NCBI RefSeq assembly: GCF_005239095.1 | Contig: NZ_SZUA01000003.1 | Coordinates: 642,200 to 706,199 of the forward strand | Reading direction: 5' to 3' | Source of the DNA: Luteimonas gilva | Lineage (GTDB): Bacteria > Pseudomonadota > Gammaproteobacteria > Xanthomonadales > Xanthomonadaceae | DNA length: 64,000 nt | Shown: in pieces, positions 46,176 to 55,568 of the stretch | Numbering within the stretch: the first letter of the stretch is position 1 | Layout of the letters: every line of letters begins with the position of its first letter | Position numbers and translations under genes: made by a program | The notes under the pieces: model-generated | What the model was told of the DNA's origin: nothing | The model's input: only the letters and a program-made list of their open reading frames with translations | Database searches by the model: none

Positions 46176-48911
46176 ATGCTCAACAGCCTGCTTACCCGCG
46201 TTTTCGGCAGCCGCAACGACCGCCTGCTGCGCCAGCTGGATCGCGTCGTCGCCAAGATCAACGCTCTCGAGCCCGAACTGCAGAAGCTCAGCGACGCCGA
46301 GCTGCAAGCCAAGACTCCCGAATTCCAGAAGCGCATCGCCGACGGCGAATCGCTGGACAAGCTGCTGCCCGAAGCCTTCGCGGTCTGCCGCGAGGCGTCC
46401 AAGCGCGTGCTCGGCATGCGCCACTACGACGTGCAGCTGATCGGCGGCATGGTCCTGCACCTGGGCAAGATCGCCGAGATGCGCACCGGCGAAGGCAAGA
46501 CCCTGGTCGCGACGCTGCCGGTGTATTTGAACGCGCTGGCCGGCAAAGGCGTGCACGTGGTCACGGTGAACGACTACCTGGCCCGCCGCGACTCGGCCTG
46601 GATGGGCAAGCTGTACAACTGGCTGGGCCTGTCGGTGGGCGTGGTCTATCCGGGCATGCCGCATAGCGACAAGGGCGCCGCCTACGCCAGCGACATCACC
46701 TACGGCACCAACAACGAATTCGGCTTCGACTACCTGCGCGACAACATGGCGCTGGCCAAGGAAGACCGGTTCCAGCGCGGCCTGAACTACGCGATCGTCG
46801 ACGAAGTGGACTCGATCCTGATCGACGAGGCGCGCACGCCGCTGATCATCTCAGGCCCTGCCGACGAATCGCCCGAGCTGTACCACAAGGTCGACGCGAT
46901 CGTGCCGAAGCTGAGCCGGCAGAAGACCGAGGAAGGCGACGGCGACTACTGGGTCGACGAGAAGGGCAAGCAAGTGCACCTGTCCGAAGCCGGCCAGGAA
47001 CACGCCGAGGACTTGCTGCGCAAGGCCGGCGTATTGTCCGGCGAAGACGGCCTGTACGACGCCCACAACATCCACGTGGTGCACCACCTCAACGCCGCGC
47101 TGCGCGCGCACGCCATCTACCAGCGCGACGTCGATTACATCGTCCGCGACGGCGAGGTGATCATCGTCGACGAGTTCACCGGCCGCACCCTGCCGGGCCG
47201 GCGCTGGTCCGACGGCCTGCACCAGGCGGTGGAAGCCAAGGAACGCGTCAACGTGCAGCGCGAGAACCAGACCCTCGCCAGCATCACCTTCCAGAACCTG
47301 TTCCGCATGTACAACAAGCTGTCGGGCATGACCGGCACCGCGGACACCGAGGCGTTCGAGTTCCAGAACATCTACGGCTTGGAAGTGATCGTGATCCCGA
47401 CCAACAAGCCGATGGTGCGCAAGGACCATTCGGACCAGGTGTTCCTGAACCGCGCCGGCAAGTACCGCGCGGTGGTCAACGAGATCAAGGAAGCCAACGC
47501 GCGCATGCAGCCGGTGTTGGTCGGCACCACCTCGATCGAAGTGTCGGAAATGCTGTCCGAGCAGTTGCAGGAGGCCGGCGTGCCGCACGAAGTGCTCAAC
47601 GCCAAGCAGCATGAGCGCGAAGCGCACATCGTCGCCCAGGCCGGCCGTCCGGGCGCGGTGACCATCGCCACCAACATGGCCGGCCGCGGCACCGACATCG
47701 TGCTCGGCGGCTCGCTGGAAGCCGAACTCGCCGCGCTCGAAGCGCAGGGCGAAGTCGACGAAGTCACCCGCGCGCGGGTGAAGGCCGAATGGCAGCAGCG
47801 CCACGACGCGGTCAAGGCCGCCGGCGGCCTGCACATCGTCGGCACCGAACGCCACGAATCGCGCCGCATCGACAACCAGCTGCGCGGCCGCTCCGGCCGC
47901 CAGGGCGATCCGGGTTCGTCCCGCTTCTACCTGTCGCTGGAAGACAACCTGATGCGCATCTTCGCCGCCGACTGGGTGCAGCGGATGATGGCGCGGATGG
48001 GCCTGAAGGAAGACGACATCATCGAAAGCCCGCTGGTGACCAAGCAGATCGCCAACGCGCAGCGCAAGGTCGAAGCGCACAACTTCGACATCCGCAAGAA
48101 CCTGCTCGACTTCGACGACGTCAACAACGACCAACGCAAGGTCATCTACCAGCAGCGCGACGAGCTGCTGGAGGCCGAGTCGGTGCACGAGAACGTGGTC
48201 GGCATCCGCGAAGACGTGGTCGCGGACATGGTCGCGCGCTTCGTGCCGCCGAACTCGATCGACGAGCAATGGGACCTGCCGGGCCTGGAAGCCGAACTGG
48301 CCAACGAATTCGGCCTGCAGCTGTCGCTGACCGATCTGGTGCAGCGGTCCGACGAACTGGACGCCGGCCAGCTGGCCCAGCACGTGCAGGACGCGGTCGC
48401 CAAGCAGTTCGACGACAAGGAAGCGCAGGTCGGCGGCGAAACCATGCGCATGCTCGAGCGCCACATCATGCTCAACGTGCTCGACCAGAACTGGAAGGAG
48501 CATCTGGCGCGTATGGACTACCTGCGCCAGGGCATCCATCTGCGCGGCTACGCGCAGAAGCAGCCCAAGCAGGAGTACAAGCGCGAAGCGTTCGAGCTGT
48601 TCGGCGAGATGCTGGACAAGGTCAAGCGCGAAGTGGTGACGCTGCTGGCGCGGGTGCGGATCCGCACCGAAGAAGAAGTGGCCGCGCTGGAAGCCGAAGA
48701 GCGCCGTCAGGCAGCCGCGGTCGCCCAGCAGATGCAGTTCCAGCATCGCGATGCCGGCGGTTACGGCGCCGACGAAGAAGCGGCGCAGGCGCAGGCCGGC
48801 CTTCCCGAGTTGAGCGTCGAGCGCGCTACCGGGCCCAAAGTCGGCCGTAACGATCCTTGCCCTTGCGGCAGCGGCAAGAAGTTCAAGTACTGCCATGGGC
48901 AGCTCGCCTGA
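46176..48911 (+). CDS. secA: Preprotein translocase ATPase SecA
   Basis: Motor that drives unfolded proteins through SecYEG. The 911-residue length is standard. Key parts are Walker [50 protein letters not shown]-type [17 protein letters not shown], the preprotein-binding domain, [14 protein letters not shown], the arginine-finger region [20 protein letters not shown], and the C-terminal zinc site [14 protein letters not shown]. The start lacks an obvious ribosome-binding site (TTTATCGGTCAAACC). The last 17 bases overlap the Nudix gene. Confidence 0.98.
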   Translation: MLNSLLTRVFGSRNDRLLRQLDRVVAKINALEPELQKLSDAELQAKTPEFQKRIADGESLDKLLPEAFAVCREASKRVLGMRHYDVQLIGGMVLHLGKIAEMRTGEGKTLVATLPVYLNALAGKGVHVVTVNDYLARRDSAWMGKLYNWLGLSVGVVYPGMPHSDKGAAYASDITYGTNNEFGFDYLRDNMALAKEDRFQRGLNYAIVDEVDSILIDEARTPLIISGPADESPELYHKVDAIVPKLSRQKTEEGDGDYWVDEKGKQVHLSEAGQEHAEDLLRKAGVLSGEDGLYDAHNIHVVHHLNAALRAHAIYQRDVDYIVRDGEVIIVDEFTGRTLPGRRWSDGLHQAVEAKERVNVQRENQTLASITFQNLFRMYNKLSGMTGTADTEAFEFQNIYGLEVIVIPTNKPMVRKDHSDQVFLNRAGKYRAVVNEIKEANARMQPVLVGTTSIEVSEMLSEQLQEAGVPHEVLNAKQHEREAHIVAQAGRPGAVTIATNMAGRGTDIVLGGSLEAELAALEAQGEVDEVTRARVKAEWQQRHDAVKAAGGLHIVGTERHESRRIDNQLRGRSGRQGDPGSSRFYLSLEDNLMRIFAADWVQRMMARMGLKEDDIIESPLVTKQIANAQRKVEAHNFDIRKNLLDFDDVNNDQRKVIYQQRDELLEAESVHENVVGIREDVVADMVARFVPPNSIDEQWDLPGLEAELANEFGLQLSLTDLVQRSDELDAGQLAQHVQDAVAKQFDDKEAQVGGETMRMLERHIMLNVLDQNWKEHLARMDYLRQGIHLRGYAQKQPKQEYKREAFELFGEMLDKVKREVVTLLARVRIRTEEEVAALEAEERRQAAAVAQQMQFQHRDAGGYGADEEAAQAQAGLPELSVERATGPKVGRNDPCPCGSGKKFKYCHGQLA

Positions 48912-49962
48912 CCGAAGACCGCCCTCTGCCGATCCGGCCGGGGGCTTTGCGGGAGGGGCTTCAGCCCCGGCCGCGAAACATGTCGGGGTTGAAGCCCCTC
49001 CCGCAAGAGCGCCGGGCAGCGTCGACGAGCCCGTCGTCGAAGTCGTCGCCGGCGTCATCCGCGACGCACGCGGCCGCATCTTGCTGGCGCGGCGCACCGA
49101 AGGCCGCGATCTGGCCGGCCTGTGGGAATTCCCGGGCGGCAAGCGCGAGCCCGGAGAATCCGCCGAGGCCGCGCTGGCCCGCGAATTGCGCGAAGAGCTC
49201 GGCATCGAAGTCGAACTCGGCGCGCCGCTGATCGCGGTCCCGCAACGCTACCCGCACAAGCGTCTGCGCTTGGATGTGCGCCGCATCGCCTCGTGGCAGG
49301 GCGGGGCGCCGCGAGGATTGGACGGCCAAGCCTTGGCTTGGGTGCCGCCCGCGAAGCTGGCGAGCTACGCGATGCCGCCGGCCGATCGGCCGGTGGTCGC
49401 TGCGTTGCTGCAAACCGATCGGTATCTGGTCACGCCGACGCCCGCCGACGACAAGGCGTGGCTGGAAGGATTGCAGCGCGCGCTCGCCGCCGGCGTGCGG
49501 CGCGTGCAACTGCGAGCGCCCGGCTTGGATGCGGCGCGCTGGCGCCGGCTCTGCGCCAAAGCGATCGGCCTATGCCGCAAAGCGGGCGCGGACGTGTTGG
49601 TGAACGGCGATGCGGCCTTGGCCGCCGAGCTGCAAGTCGGCGTCCACCTGCGCGCGGCGCAACTGCCGCGTCTGGAGGCGCGTCCGCTGCCGCCGGCGCT
49701 GCAAGTCGCCGCTTCCTGCCACAACGCCGAAGAATTGCGCATGGCCGAAGCGCTGGGCTGCGATTTCGCGGTGGTCGGGCCGGTCAAGGCGACCGCTACG
49801 CATCCCGGAACGCCGGGCATCGGCTGGAGCGCGTTCGCTGCGTTGCGTGAACGGGTTTCGCTGCCGATCTACGCGATCGGCGGCTTGGCGCCGGCCGATA
49901 TGGCCGAAGCGCGCGATCACGGCGCGCAGGGCATCGCCGCGATCCGCGGTTTGTGGTCCTGA
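48895..49962 (+). CDS. Nudix hydrolase (MutT-like) fused to a ThiE-like domain
   Basis: A 355-residue fusion. Residues ~47-175 are a Nudix domain of the 8-oxo-dGTP type ([36 protein letters not shown], Nudix box ending [12 protein letters not shown]). Residues ~180-355 resemble thiamine-phosphate synthase ([67 protein letters not shown]). This Nudix-ThiE fusion next to secA is known in gammaproteobacteria, for example Pseudomonas. Residues ~17-38 are read from a palindromic repeat (48945-49009). From 48895 to the Nudix domain the frame has no other ATG, GTG or TTG, so the repeat must be translated if the protein is made. The ATG overlaps secA by 17 bases. Whether the ThiE-like half is active is uncertain. 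Confidence 0.9.
   Translation: MGSSPDRRPPSADPAGGFAGGASAPAAKHVGVEAPPARAPGSVDEPVVEVVAGVIRDARGRILLARRTEGRDLAGLWEFPGGKREPGESAEAALARELREELGIEVELGAPLIAVPQRYPHKRLRLDVRRIASWQGGAPRGLDGQALAWVPPAKLASYAMPPADRPVVAALLQTDRYLVTPTPADDKAWLEGLQRALAAGVRRVQLRAPGLDAARWRRLCAKAIGLCRKAGADVLVNGDAALAAELQVGVHLRAAQLPRLEARPLPPALQVAASCHNAEELRMAEALGCDFAVVGPVKATATHPGTPGIGWSAFAALRERVSLPIYAIGGLAPADMAEARDHGAQGIAAIRGLWS
48945..49009. repeat. Palindromic repeat inside the 5' end of the Nudix gene
   Basis: Arms CTTTGCGGGAGGGGCTTCAG... (48945-48971) and ...GAAGCCCCTCCCGCAAGAG (48981-49009), the GTGGGAGGGG family. It codes [10 protein letters not shown] and VGVEAPPAR, closely resembling the peptide from the murF copy. Confidence 0.85.
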
Positions 49963-49970
49963 GCCCCGCT

Positions 49971-50066
49971 TTTTTTGTGGGAGCGGCTTTAGCCGCGAGC
50001 TCTTCCTTCGGTTCGCTGCAGTCTGCCGGAAAAAGCTCGCGGCTAAAGCCGCTCCCACAAAAGCGG
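49971..50066. repeat. Palindromic repeat between the Nudix gene and coaE
   Basis: Arms near 49971-50001 (TTTTTTGTGGGAGCGGCTTT...) and 50034-50066 (...AAAGCCGCTCCCACAAAAGC), about 30 bases, in the spacer between convergent genes. T-runs at both outer ends suit bidirectional termination. It is a variant of the GTGGGAGGGG family with GTGGGAGCGGC. Confidence 0.8.
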
Positions 50067-50073
50067 GCCGCGG

Positions 50074-50688
50074 CTACGAAACGGCGGCCAGTGCGAGATA
50101 GCGGGCATGCAATTCGGCGATCCGCGCCTCCAGGGCTTGCAGCGAACCGGCGTTGACGACCACATCGTCCGCGATCGCCAGCCGCTGTTCGCGATTGGAT
50201 TGCGCGGCGAGCATCTTCTCGGCCAACGCCGCATCGACGCCGTCGCGGCGCATCAGCCTTTCGATCTGCGTTTCGCGCGGCACGTCGATCACCAGGATGC
50301 GGTCGAGCCAAGGATAGGCCCCGCGACCGCCGCCTTCGGCCAACAGCGGAATCGCGGCGATCGCATACGTCGAGGGCGCCGCTTCGCACGCGGCCCTCAG
50401 CGCCTTGCGCACGCGCGGATGCACGATGGCCTCCAGCCGCTTGCGCGCGGCTTCGTCGGCGAACACGATGCGGCGCATCGCGGCGCGATCCAGCGCCCCC
50501 GAAGCGTCCAGAACGTCGGCGCCGAAGACGGCGACCACTTCATCCAAGCCTTCGGACCCGAGCGCCACCGCTTCGCGTGCGGCCACGTCGGCGTCGGCGA
50601 CGAAGACGCCCAGCGCTTCGAAGCAGCGCGTGGCCGCGGTCTTGCCCGAAGCGACGCCGCCGGTGAGGCCTACGATGAACTCGCTCAT
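50074..50688 (-). CDS. coaE: Dephospho-CoA kinase
   Basis: Last step of coenzyme A synthesis, phosphorylating the 3'-OH of dephospho-CoA. The 204-residue protein shows the P-loop GLTGGVASGKTAATRCFEAL, the substrate region VADADVAAREAVA, HPRVRKAL, IPLLAEGG and LVIDVPRETQIERLMRRDG. It follows pilD by 34 bases on the same strand; the pilD-coaE pair is a long-conserved arrangement in gammaproteobacteria and suggests co-transcription. Confidence 0.97.
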   Translation of the reverse strand: MSEFIVGLTGGVASGKTAATRCFEALGVFVADADVAAREAVALGSEGLDEVVAVFGADVLDASGALDRAAMRRIVFADEAARKRLEAIVHPRVRKALRAACEAAPSTYAIAAIPLLAEGGGRGAYPWLDRILVIDVPRETQIERLMRRDGVDAALAEKMLAAQSNREQRLAIADDVVVNAGSLQALEARIAELHARYLALAAVS

Positions 50689-50722
50689 GGTTCCATTCTC
50701 ACCCGTTAGGGAGAGGGACGAA

Positions 50723-51589
50723 TCACGCTTTCATTCCCGATAGGCGGAGATAGAAATCGATGATTTCCTTGCCCCAGAAGAACACGATCCAGCCGGCGAT
50801 GGCCAGATAGGGGCCGAACGGGATCGGGGTGGCCTTGTCGCGGCCCTTCATCGCCAGCCAAGCCGAACCGATGACCAAGCCCACCAGCGACGACAGCAGG
50901 ATGGTGGGCAAGACGCCGTTCAAGCCCACCCAGGCGCCCAGCGCGGCCAGCAGCTTGAAGTCGCCGTGGCCCATGCCGTCCTTGCCGGTCAGCTGTTTGA
51001 ACAGCCACCACACCGTCCATAGGCTGGAATAGCCGGCCATCACGCCCAACAAGGCTGCTTTCTGGCCGATGAAGAGATTTTCCACCGCGGCGATCAATCC
51101 CAGCCACAACAACGGCAAGGTCAATTGATCCGGCAGCAATTGGGTGCGCAGGTCGATGCCCGACAGAGCGATCAGGAAACAGGTGAAGAGAATCGCCCCG
51201 AAGCCCTTCCAGCCGAAGCCGAATTTCCATACGCAGCACAGCACCAGCGCCATCGTCAGCAATTCCACCAGCGGGTACTGCAGCGAAATGCGCTTGCCGC
51301 TGTAGCGCGAGCGGCCGCGCAGCATCAGATAGCTCAGGACTGGAATGTTTTCCCACCAGGCCAGCGGGTGCCCGGTCTCCGGATCGTGCGAGCGCTCCAC
51401 CACGATCCCCGGCGGCGGCGGATCGTAGAGGTCCGGTTCGCCCAGGATCTCCCGGCTGTCGCGTTTCCACTGCCATTCCAGCCGCCGCGGCAGGCGCAGG
51501 ATGACGACGTTCAGGAAGCTGCCTAGCAGCAGCCCCAGGCCGGCCGCGGCGGGATAGCCGAGGCCGGGGTTTTGGTCGAGGAAAGCCAT
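50723..51589 (-). CDS. pilD: Type IV prepilin peptidase / N-methyltransferase
   Basis: Inner-membrane aspartic protease that cleaves class III signal peptides of pilins and pseudopilins and methylates the new N-terminal Phe. The 288-residue protein has GSFLNVVILRLPRRLEW, the N-terminal domain with NIPVLSYLMLRGRSRYSG, and the two catalytic aspartates in GIDLRTQLLPDQ and MGHGDFKLLAALGAW (GxGD). The usual zinc tetracysteine (two CxxC pairs in the first cytoplasmic loop) is completely missing: the loop has no cysteine. About eight membrane segments. Starts seven bases after pilC. Confidence 0.96.
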   Translation of the reverse strand: MAFLDQNPGLGYPAAAGLGLLLGSFLNVVILRLPRRLEWQWKRDSREILGEPDLYDPPPPGIVVERSHDPETGHPLAWWENIPVLSYLMLRGRSRYSGKRISLQYPLVELLTMALVLCCVWKFGFGWKGFGAILFTCFLIALSGIDLRTQLLPDQLTLPLLWLGLIAAVENLFIGQKAALLGVMAGYSSLWTVWWLFKQLTGKDGMGHGDFKLLAALGAWVGLNGVLPTILLSSLVGLVIGSAWLAMKGRDKATPIPFGPYLAIAGWIVFFWGKEIIDFYLRLSGMKA

Positions 51590-51596
51590 GCCGCTA

Positions 51597-52859
51597 TTAG
51601 ACGACAGCCGCCAGCTTGAAGATAGGCAGGTACATGCCGATCACCATGCCGCCCACCAGCACGCCGATGAAGACCATGATCATCGGCTCGATCAGGCTGG
51701 CCAGGGCGTCGACCGCGTTGTTGACTTCCTGTTCGTAGAATTCGGCGACCTTGAACAGCATCGTGTCCAGCGCGCCGGCCTCTTCGCCGATCGCGGTCAT
51801 CTGCACCACCATATGCGGGAACAGATTGACCTGTTTCATGGCCATGTTGACCTGGTAGCCGACCGAGACGTCGTCGCGCATGCGCTTGACCGCGTTCTCG
51901 TAGACCGTGTTGCCGGTGGCGCCGGCGACCGTGTCCAGCGCCTCCACCAACGGCACGCCCGCCTTGAAGGTGGTGGCCAGCGTCCGCGCGAAACGGGCGA
52001 CGGCGGCGTTGTGCATGATCTGGCCGATGATCGGGATCTTGAGGATCATCCGGTCGATGAAATGCTGGAACCGCGGCGAACGCTTGAAGAAGAAGATCGC
52101 GGCGATGATCGTACCCGCCAGGAACAACAGGATCAGCCACCACCAGCCCACCATGAAGCGCGAGGCGTTGACGATGATCTGGGTGAAGGCGGGCAGTTCC
52201 GCACCGAAGTTCTTGAACACTTCCTCGAACTGCGGGACCACGAACACCAGCAGGATCGAGCTGACGATGATCGCCACCGCGATCACCATGGCCGGGTAGA
52301 ACAGGGCTTTCTTGATCTTGCCCTTCAAGGCCTCGGTGTTCTCCTTGTAGGTCGCGATCGTATCCAGGACGGTTTCCAGCACGCCCGCGCTCTCGCCCGC
52401 GCGGACCAGGTTGCGGAACAGTTCGTCGAACTGCACGGGATACTTGCTCATCGCCTCATAGATCGACGAGCCGCCCGCGATGTCCGCGCGCAAGCCGTCG
52501 ACCATCTTCTGCATCTTCGGGTTCTTCTGCCCGCCGGCGATGATTTCCAGCGCCTGCACGATCGGCACGCCGGATTTCATCATCGTCGCCAACTGGCGGC
52601 TGAAGATCGCGATCTCCTTGGCGCTGATATTGCGGCCCGCGCTGCCGAACAGCGGCTTGCCCTTGGGCTTGACGATCTTCGGGGTGATCCCCTGCCTGCG
52701 CAGCTCGGCGCGCAGCAGGTTGGCGTTCTTGGCCTGCTGTTCGCCCTTCATCACGGTCCCGCGCTTGTCGGTACCCTGCCAGACGAAAGTCTCCAGCGAG
52801 TTGGCGGTCCGGATCTTGGCTTGCGCCTTGGCGGCGGCTGCAGATTTGCTGGCGGCCAT
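51597..52859 (-). CDS. pilC: Type IV pilus inner-membrane platform protein PilC
   Basis: Platform protein of the type IV pilus motor, which couples ATPase action to pilin insertion or removal. The 420-residue protein has the two repeated T2SSF/GspF domains: AIFSRQLATMMKSGVPIVQA with AGESAGVLETVLDTIATY, then FARTLATTFKAGVPLVEALD with IGEEAGALDTMLFKVAEFYE. Three membrane segments are at about residues 190, 235 and 395. ATG 52859 (MAASKSAAAAKAQAK) is used; the longer frame to 53075 is antisense-like shadow of pilB. Two bases separate it from the pilB stop. Confidence 0.96.
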   Translation of the reverse strand: MAASKSAAAAKAQAKIRTANSLETFVWQGTDKRGTVMKGEQQAKNANLLRAELRRQGITPKIVKPKGKPLFGSAGRNISAKEIAIFSRQLATMMKSGVPIVQALEIIAGGQKNPKMQKMVDGLRADIAGGSSIYEAMSKYPVQFDELFRNLVRAGESAGVLETVLDTIATYKENTEALKGKIKKALFYPAMVIAVAIIVSSILLVFVVPQFEEVFKNFGAELPAFTQIIVNASRFMVGWWWLILLFLAGTIIAAIFFFKRSPRFQHFIDRMILKIPIIGQIMHNAAVARFARTLATTFKAGVPLVEALDTVAGATGNTVYENAVKRMRDDVSVGYQVNMAMKQVNLFPHMVVQMTAIGEEAGALDTMLFKVAEFYEQEVNNAVDALASLIEPMIMVFIGVLVGGMVIGMYLPIFKLAAVV

Positions 52860-52861
52860 GG

Positions 52862-54589
52862 TTAGTCCTTGGTGACTCGGTTGATTTCGGCCAGGCTTGT
52901 GAGCCCGTTCTTGACTTTCCACAATGCGGACTGGCGCAAGTCGCGGACTCCGGCTTTCTGCGCCGCTTCGGCGATGGCCATGGCATTGCCGCCGGCGAGG
53001 ATGATCTCTTGGATCTCGTCGCTCATCGGCATGACCTGGTAGATGCCCATGCGTCCTTTGTAGCCTTCCGTGCATTCGCTGCAGCCCACCGGCTCGTAAA
53101 GCTTGATGCCGGCATGGACTTCGTCGCTGGTGAAGCCTTCGGCCAGCAGCGCATGGTCCGGCAAGTGCACTTCGCGCTTGCAGTCGTGCAGCCGCCGCGC
53201 CAAGCGCTGGGCGATGACCAGGCTCACCGAGCTGGTGATGTTGTACGGGGCCACGCCCATGTTCATCAGGCGGGCGATGGTCTGCGGCGCGTCGTTGGTA
53301 TGCAGCGTGGACAGCACCATGTGGCCGGTCTGCGCCGCTTTGATCGCGATCTCGGCGGTTTCCAGGTCGCGGATTTCGCCGACCATGATCACGTCCGGAT
53401 CCTGGCGCAGGAAGCTGCGCAGGGCGGCGGCGAAGGTCATGCCGCGCTTGACGTTCATCTGCACCTGGTTGATGCCGGGCACGCGGATTTCGACCGGATC
53501 CTCGACGGTGGAGATGTTGCGTTGCTCGTCGTTGAGGATGTTCAGCGCCGTATACAGCGAAACCGTCTTGCCGGAGCCGGTCGGACCGGTGACGAGCACC
53601 ATGCCGTACGGTTTCTGCACGGCGTCCAGGAACAGCTTCTTCTGATCTTCTTCGTAGCCGAGCTTGTCGATGCCGAGCTTGGCGGCCGCGCTATCGAGCA
53701 CGCGAAGCACCACCTTCTCGCCGAACAAGGTCGGCAGCGTACTGGTGCGGAAGTCGATCTGCTTGGTCTTGGAAAGGTTGAGCTTGATGCGCCCGTCCTG
53801 CGGGACGCGCTTTTCGGCGATGTCCAGCTGCGCCATGACCTTGAGGCGCGCCGCGACCCGTGCCTGCAGCTTGACCGGCAGCTTGGCCACCGTCTTGAGG
53901 ATGCCGTCGATGCGCTGGCGCACGCGGTAATCGTTCTCGTAAGGCTCGAAGTGGATGTCCGAAGCGCCGCGGCGGATCGCGTCGACCAAGACCTTGTTGA
54001 CGAACTTGACCACCGGCGTGTCGTCGCCCGCGGCGTCCACGCCGCTGTCGCCCGCAGCCAAATCCTCGTCGCCGCTGCCTACGTCCAGGCTTTCCATGCC
54101 GTCGGCGTCGCCGGTCATGTCGGCGAGCGTATCGTTCATGTCCAGCCATTGCTGGAGCGTGCGGCGGATGCTTTCTTCGTCGACCAGGATCGGCTCGACA
54201 GCCATGTTCACGTTGAACTTGATCTCGTCCAGCGCGCGGCTGTTGGTCGGATCGGAAGTGCCGACGAACAGACGGTTGCCGCGCTTGAACAGCGGCAATA
54301 CATGATGTTTGGTGATCAGGTCTTCCTTGACCAGCTTCAGCGCGTTCTGGGCAGGGTCCATGATCGACGGATCGAACAGCGGCATGCCGAATTCGATCGA
54401 ATTGGCGGCCGCCATCTGCGAGGCGTTCACCAATTTGTTCTCGGCGAGGTACGCGGCGATCGGCTTGCGCTCGCGGCTGGCGCCTTCGAGCGCGCTACGC
54501 GCGGTGGCTTCGTCCATAGCACCGTCCAGCACCAGCCGCCGGGCGATGCCGGTGATGCCGACCAGATTGGCTGTCGGGACCGCGCTCAT
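52862..54589 (-). CDS. pilB: Type IV pilus assembly ATPase PilB
   Basis: Hexameric ATPase that powers pilus extension. The 575-residue protein has the N-terminal T2SSE/MshEN domain (ANSIEFGMPLFDPSIM), the PAS-like N2 domain (GASDIHFEPYENDYRVRQRI), Walker A GPTGSGKTVSLYTALN, Asp box STVEDPVEIRVPG, Walker B DVIMVGEIRDLETAEIA and the His box STLHTNDAP. Of the usual zinc tetracysteine only GCSEC and one earlier Cys (LHDCK) remain. ATG 54589 stands nine bases after AGGAGG; the TTG at 54598 would touch that site. Head of the pilB-pilC-pilD-coaE run. pilA, often between pilB and pilC, is 4 kb away here. Confidence 0.96.
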   Translation of the reverse strand: MSAVPTANLVGITGIARRLVLDGAMDEATARSALEGASRERKPIAAYLAENKLVNASQMAAANSIEFGMPLFDPSIMDPAQNALKLVKEDLITKHHVLPLFKRGNRLFVGTSDPTNSRALDEIKFNVNMAVEPILVDEESIRRTLQQWLDMNDTLADMTGDADGMESLDVGSGDEDLAAGDSGVDAAGDDTPVVKFVNKVLVDAIRRGASDIHFEPYENDYRVRQRIDGILKTVAKLPVKLQARVAARLKVMAQLDIAEKRVPQDGRIKLNLSKTKQIDFRTSTLPTLFGEKVVLRVLDSAAAKLGIDKLGYEEDQKKLFLDAVQKPYGMVLVTGPTGSGKTVSLYTALNILNDEQRNISTVEDPVEIRVPGINQVQMNVKRGMTFAAALRSFLRQDPDVIMVGEIRDLETAEIAIKAAQTGHMVLSTLHTNDAPQTIARLMNMGVAPYNITSSVSLVIAQRLARRLHDCKREVHLPDHALLAEGFTSDEVHAGIKLYEPVGCSECTEGYKGRMGIYQVMPMSDEIQEIILAGGNAMAIAEAAQKAGVRDLRQSALWKVKNGLTSLAEINRVTKD

Positions 54590-54716
54590 AAGAATCAACC
54601 TCCTCCCCCGAGGTCTTCGGACTTTACCTCAAACCAACGACGGCGAACGCCGCCGCCATCACTTTTTCATAACAAACCGGATTTTGGGCTAATCTGCGGC
54701 CAAGCAAGGGGAAGCC

Positions 54717-55568
54717 ATGCGTCTATCGATCGTCCTGCCCGCGAAAAACGAAGCCGAGGGCCTGCGCCGGGTGCTGCCCGCCCTGCGCTCGCGCCTGCCC
54801 GAAGCGGAAATCATCGTGGTCGACGACGGCTCGACCGACGATACCGCCGCCGTAGCGGCCCAACACGGCGCCACGGCGCTGAGCGCCCCCTATTCCATGG
54901 GAAACGGGGCGGCGATCAAGAGAGGGGCGCGGGCGGCTTCCGGAGATGTGATCGTGTTCATGGATGCGGACGGTCAGCACGATCCGGCCCATATTCAAAG
55001 CCTGCTGGACAAGCTGGCCGAGGGCTACGACATGGTGGTCGGGGCGCGGGATTCCTCGGGCCAGGCGAACGCCGGCCGGGGGGCGGCGAACGCCCTCTAC
55101 AACCGCCTGGCGAGCTGGATGACCGGCATGCGGGTCGCCGACCTGACCTCGGGTTTCCGCGCCGTGCGCGCCGACCGTTTCCGCGAATTCCTGCACCTGC
55201 TGCCGAACGGGTTCTCCTACCCGACCACCTCCACGATGGCCTTCTTCCGCAGCGCCTATCCGGTCGCCTACGTGCCCATCCCCGTAGCCCGTCGGGTCGG
55301 TAACAACAGCCACATCCGCCCGATCAAGGACGGCATCCGCTTCCTGCTGATCATCTTCAAGATCGCCACGCTGTATTCGCCGTTGAAGCTGTTCGCGCCG
55401 ATCGGCATGGGGTTCGGATTGCTGGGGCTGGGCTACTACGCGTATACCTTCGTGACCGAGCACCGTTTCACGAATATGAGCGCCTTGTTGTTAAGCGCGG
55501 CCGTGATCATTTTCCTGATCGGATTGATTTCGGAGCAGATCACGAATCTGACTTATCTTCGTGACTGA
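54717..55568 (+). CDS. Family 2 glycosyltransferase, dolichyl-phosphate-mannose-synthase type
   Basis: A 283-residue GT2 enzyme of the DPM1/polyprenyl-phosphate type, which loads a sugar onto a lipid carrier. The catalytic domain has LSIVLPAKNEAEGLRRVLPA, IIVVDDGSTDDTAAVA, MGNGAAIKRGARAASG and the metal site VFMDADGQHDP. SGFRAVRADRFREFLHLLPN and two C-terminal membrane segments (LFAPIGMGFGLLGLGYYAY and ALLLSAAVIIFLIGLI) complete it. GGGG precedes the ATG. It heads a four-gene overlapping cassette divergent from pilB. The sugar is unknown. Confidence 0.9.
   Translation: MRLSIVLPAKNEAEGLRRVLPALRSRLPEAEIIVVDDGSTDDTAAVAAQHGATALSAPYSMGNGAAIKRGARAASGDVIVFMDADGQHDPAHIQSLLDKLAEGYDMVVGARDSSGQANAGRGAANALYNRLASWMTGMRVADLTSGFRAVRADRFREFLHLLPNGFSYPTTSTMAFFRSAYPVAYVPIPVARRVGNNSHIRPIKDGIRFLLIIFKIATLYSPLKLFAPIGMGFGLLGLGYYAYTFVTEHRFTNMSALLLSAAVIIFLIGLISEQITNLTYLRD

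Noticed and set aside
46851..49205. 784-codon open frame on the minus strand opposite secA
   Set aside because: It is antisense to a certain secA gene; high GC leaves such frames open. The translation shows no domain and is His/Arg/Gln-rich, typical of a shadow.
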